Positions 13,145 through 13,596 of a stretch of DNA of 13,596 nt are shown here, piece by piece. Both the position numbers and the translations under genes were made by a program. Numbering within the stretch: the stretch's first letter is position 1; each line of letters begins with the position of its first letter. The DNA comes from Bacilli bacterium (GTDB taxonomy: Bacteria > Bacillota_I > Bacilli_A > Haloplasmatales > Haloplasmataceae). The stretch covers positions 1-13,596 of the forward strand of contig JAAZCR010000139.1 of the NCBI GenBank assembly GCA_012513195.1, read 5' to 3'. The notes beneath the pieces were generated by a model, which searched no databases, had not been told where the DNA came from, and saw only the letters and a list, made by a program, of their open reading frames with translations.

Positions 13145-13596
13145 CTAATCCTCCAAATTTAATGTCTCAAACTGAGCTAAGATCGTTTCATAATCAAACC
13201 CTTTACTCATCAAGGAGCGGATTATCCGACTTTTCAATTCATAACCTTGGTATTTCTTTTGGTACTTTTGGTATGCTTTCTGAAACTCTTTTTTTATTAT
13301 ATCATCCTGATTATCGTCTTTAAACTGATAACTGTTTAATTCTCTGATGACATCTACATAATCATAACCTTTTTGGAGTAGACTACGTAGAATCTTAGTT
13401 TTTAATTGACTCGTCGTCTTTTCTTTGGTTATTTTTTCGTAATACTTAATCACAGATATAATATTATCTGTAATCTTTCTATTATCTATACCACTAATAG
13501 CCTTTTGGATAATCGCTTCATCTACTTGTTTATCTTTTAATTCTTTTGCGATAAGTTTAGGTCCTTTTTTATTGATTTCAAATTGTTGCTTAATAT
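13145..13596 (-). CDS. recX: Regulatory protein RecX, 5' end missing
   Basis: About 150 C-terminal residues of RecX are visible, and the frame stays open to the right edge. The upstream in-frame part begins IKQQFEINKKGPKLIAKEL and continues DEAIIQKAIS. It matches the helical RecX repeat around 'KGixxxxIxxEL'. Two further repeats follow (LKTKILRSLLQKGYDY and LKSRIIRSLMSKGFDY), each a three-helix tandem unit. RecX binds RecA filaments and limits strand exchange. A GTG at 13453-13451 could be read as a start, but the conserved repeat upstream shows it is internal. It lies one base before the branching-enzyme-like gene and is almost surely co-transcribed with it. Confidence 0.87.
   Translation of the reverse strand, partial: IKQQFEINKKGPKLIAKELKDKQVDEAIIQKAISGIDNRKITDNIISVIKYYEKITKEKTTSQLKTKILRSLLQKGYDYVDVIRELNSYQFKDDNQDDIIKKEFQKAYQKYQKKYQGYELKSRIIRSLMSKGFDYETILAQFETLNLED

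Noticed and set aside
13102..13323. Plus-strand frame across the recX/branching-enzyme junction
   Set aside because: Antisense to two conserved genes with tight operon spacing.
1..13596. Mycoplasma genetic code (TGA as Trp)
   Set aside because: Several genes end in TGA exactly where overlap and family length require a stop, and Trp is encoded by TGG.
1..13596. CRISPR arrays, insertion sequences, tRNA or rRNA genes
   Set aside because: No regularly spaced repeats, transposase motifs, terminal repeats or RNA-gene landmarks were seen.

Overview
The window is low-GC, densely packed bacterial DNA from a Bacillota or Mycoplasmatota-type organism. It resembles the Izemoplasmatales/Acholeplasmatales side of that group, or a relative such as Haloplasma or Erysipelotrichia. 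The evidence is AT-rich coding sequence, strong AAGGAGG-type ribosome sites, lipoproteins with a lipobox, and the Bacillota-type genes PrsA, YhaM, HemZ and RecX. TGA is used as a stop and TGG encodes Trp, so the Mycoplasma genetic code does not apply. The [FeFe]-hydrogenase-like protein and the oxygen-sensitive radical-SAM protein suggest an anaerobe. The lineage is inferred; no rRNA or tRNA is present. No gene-free stretch reaches 300 bases. No mobile element, CRISPR array or phage gene was seen.

Region 1 (1-2136, minus) is a tightly coupled redox-signalling operon: promoter, a DRTGG-type protein, an RsbW-like ATPase, a ferredoxin/[FeFe]-hydrogenase-like protein with altered H-cluster surroundings, and the start of a second DRTGG-type protein cut by the window edge. 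Region 2 (2174-5301) is a NitT/TauT-type ABC importer operon (lipoprotein, permease, ATPase; minus). It diverges from a CRP/FNR-family regulator (plus). The 100-bp gap holds a near-perfect palindrome placed to repress the regulator and activate the importer.

Region 3 (5408-8882, plus) has two separately promoted genes for extracytoplasmic proteins. One is a 770-residue, membrane-anchored PrsA-like foldase with an internal duplication, ending at a textbook terminator. The other is a lipoprotein of unknown function, ending in a bidirectional terminator shared with the convergent genes. Region 4 (8884-11341, minus) is a hemZ-yhaM operon with its own promoter. PrsA, YhaM and HemZ also lie close together in Bacillus subtilis, so this looks like conserved ancestral synteny. 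Region 5 (11368-13596, minus) is recX (5' end missing) followed one base later by an intact glycogen branching enzyme homologue that has lost key catalytic residues. The pair ends at a strong terminator.

The most unusual items are the apparently inactive branching enzyme coupled to recX, the hydrogenase-like protein embedded among signalling genes, and the geometry of the CRP-family operator.
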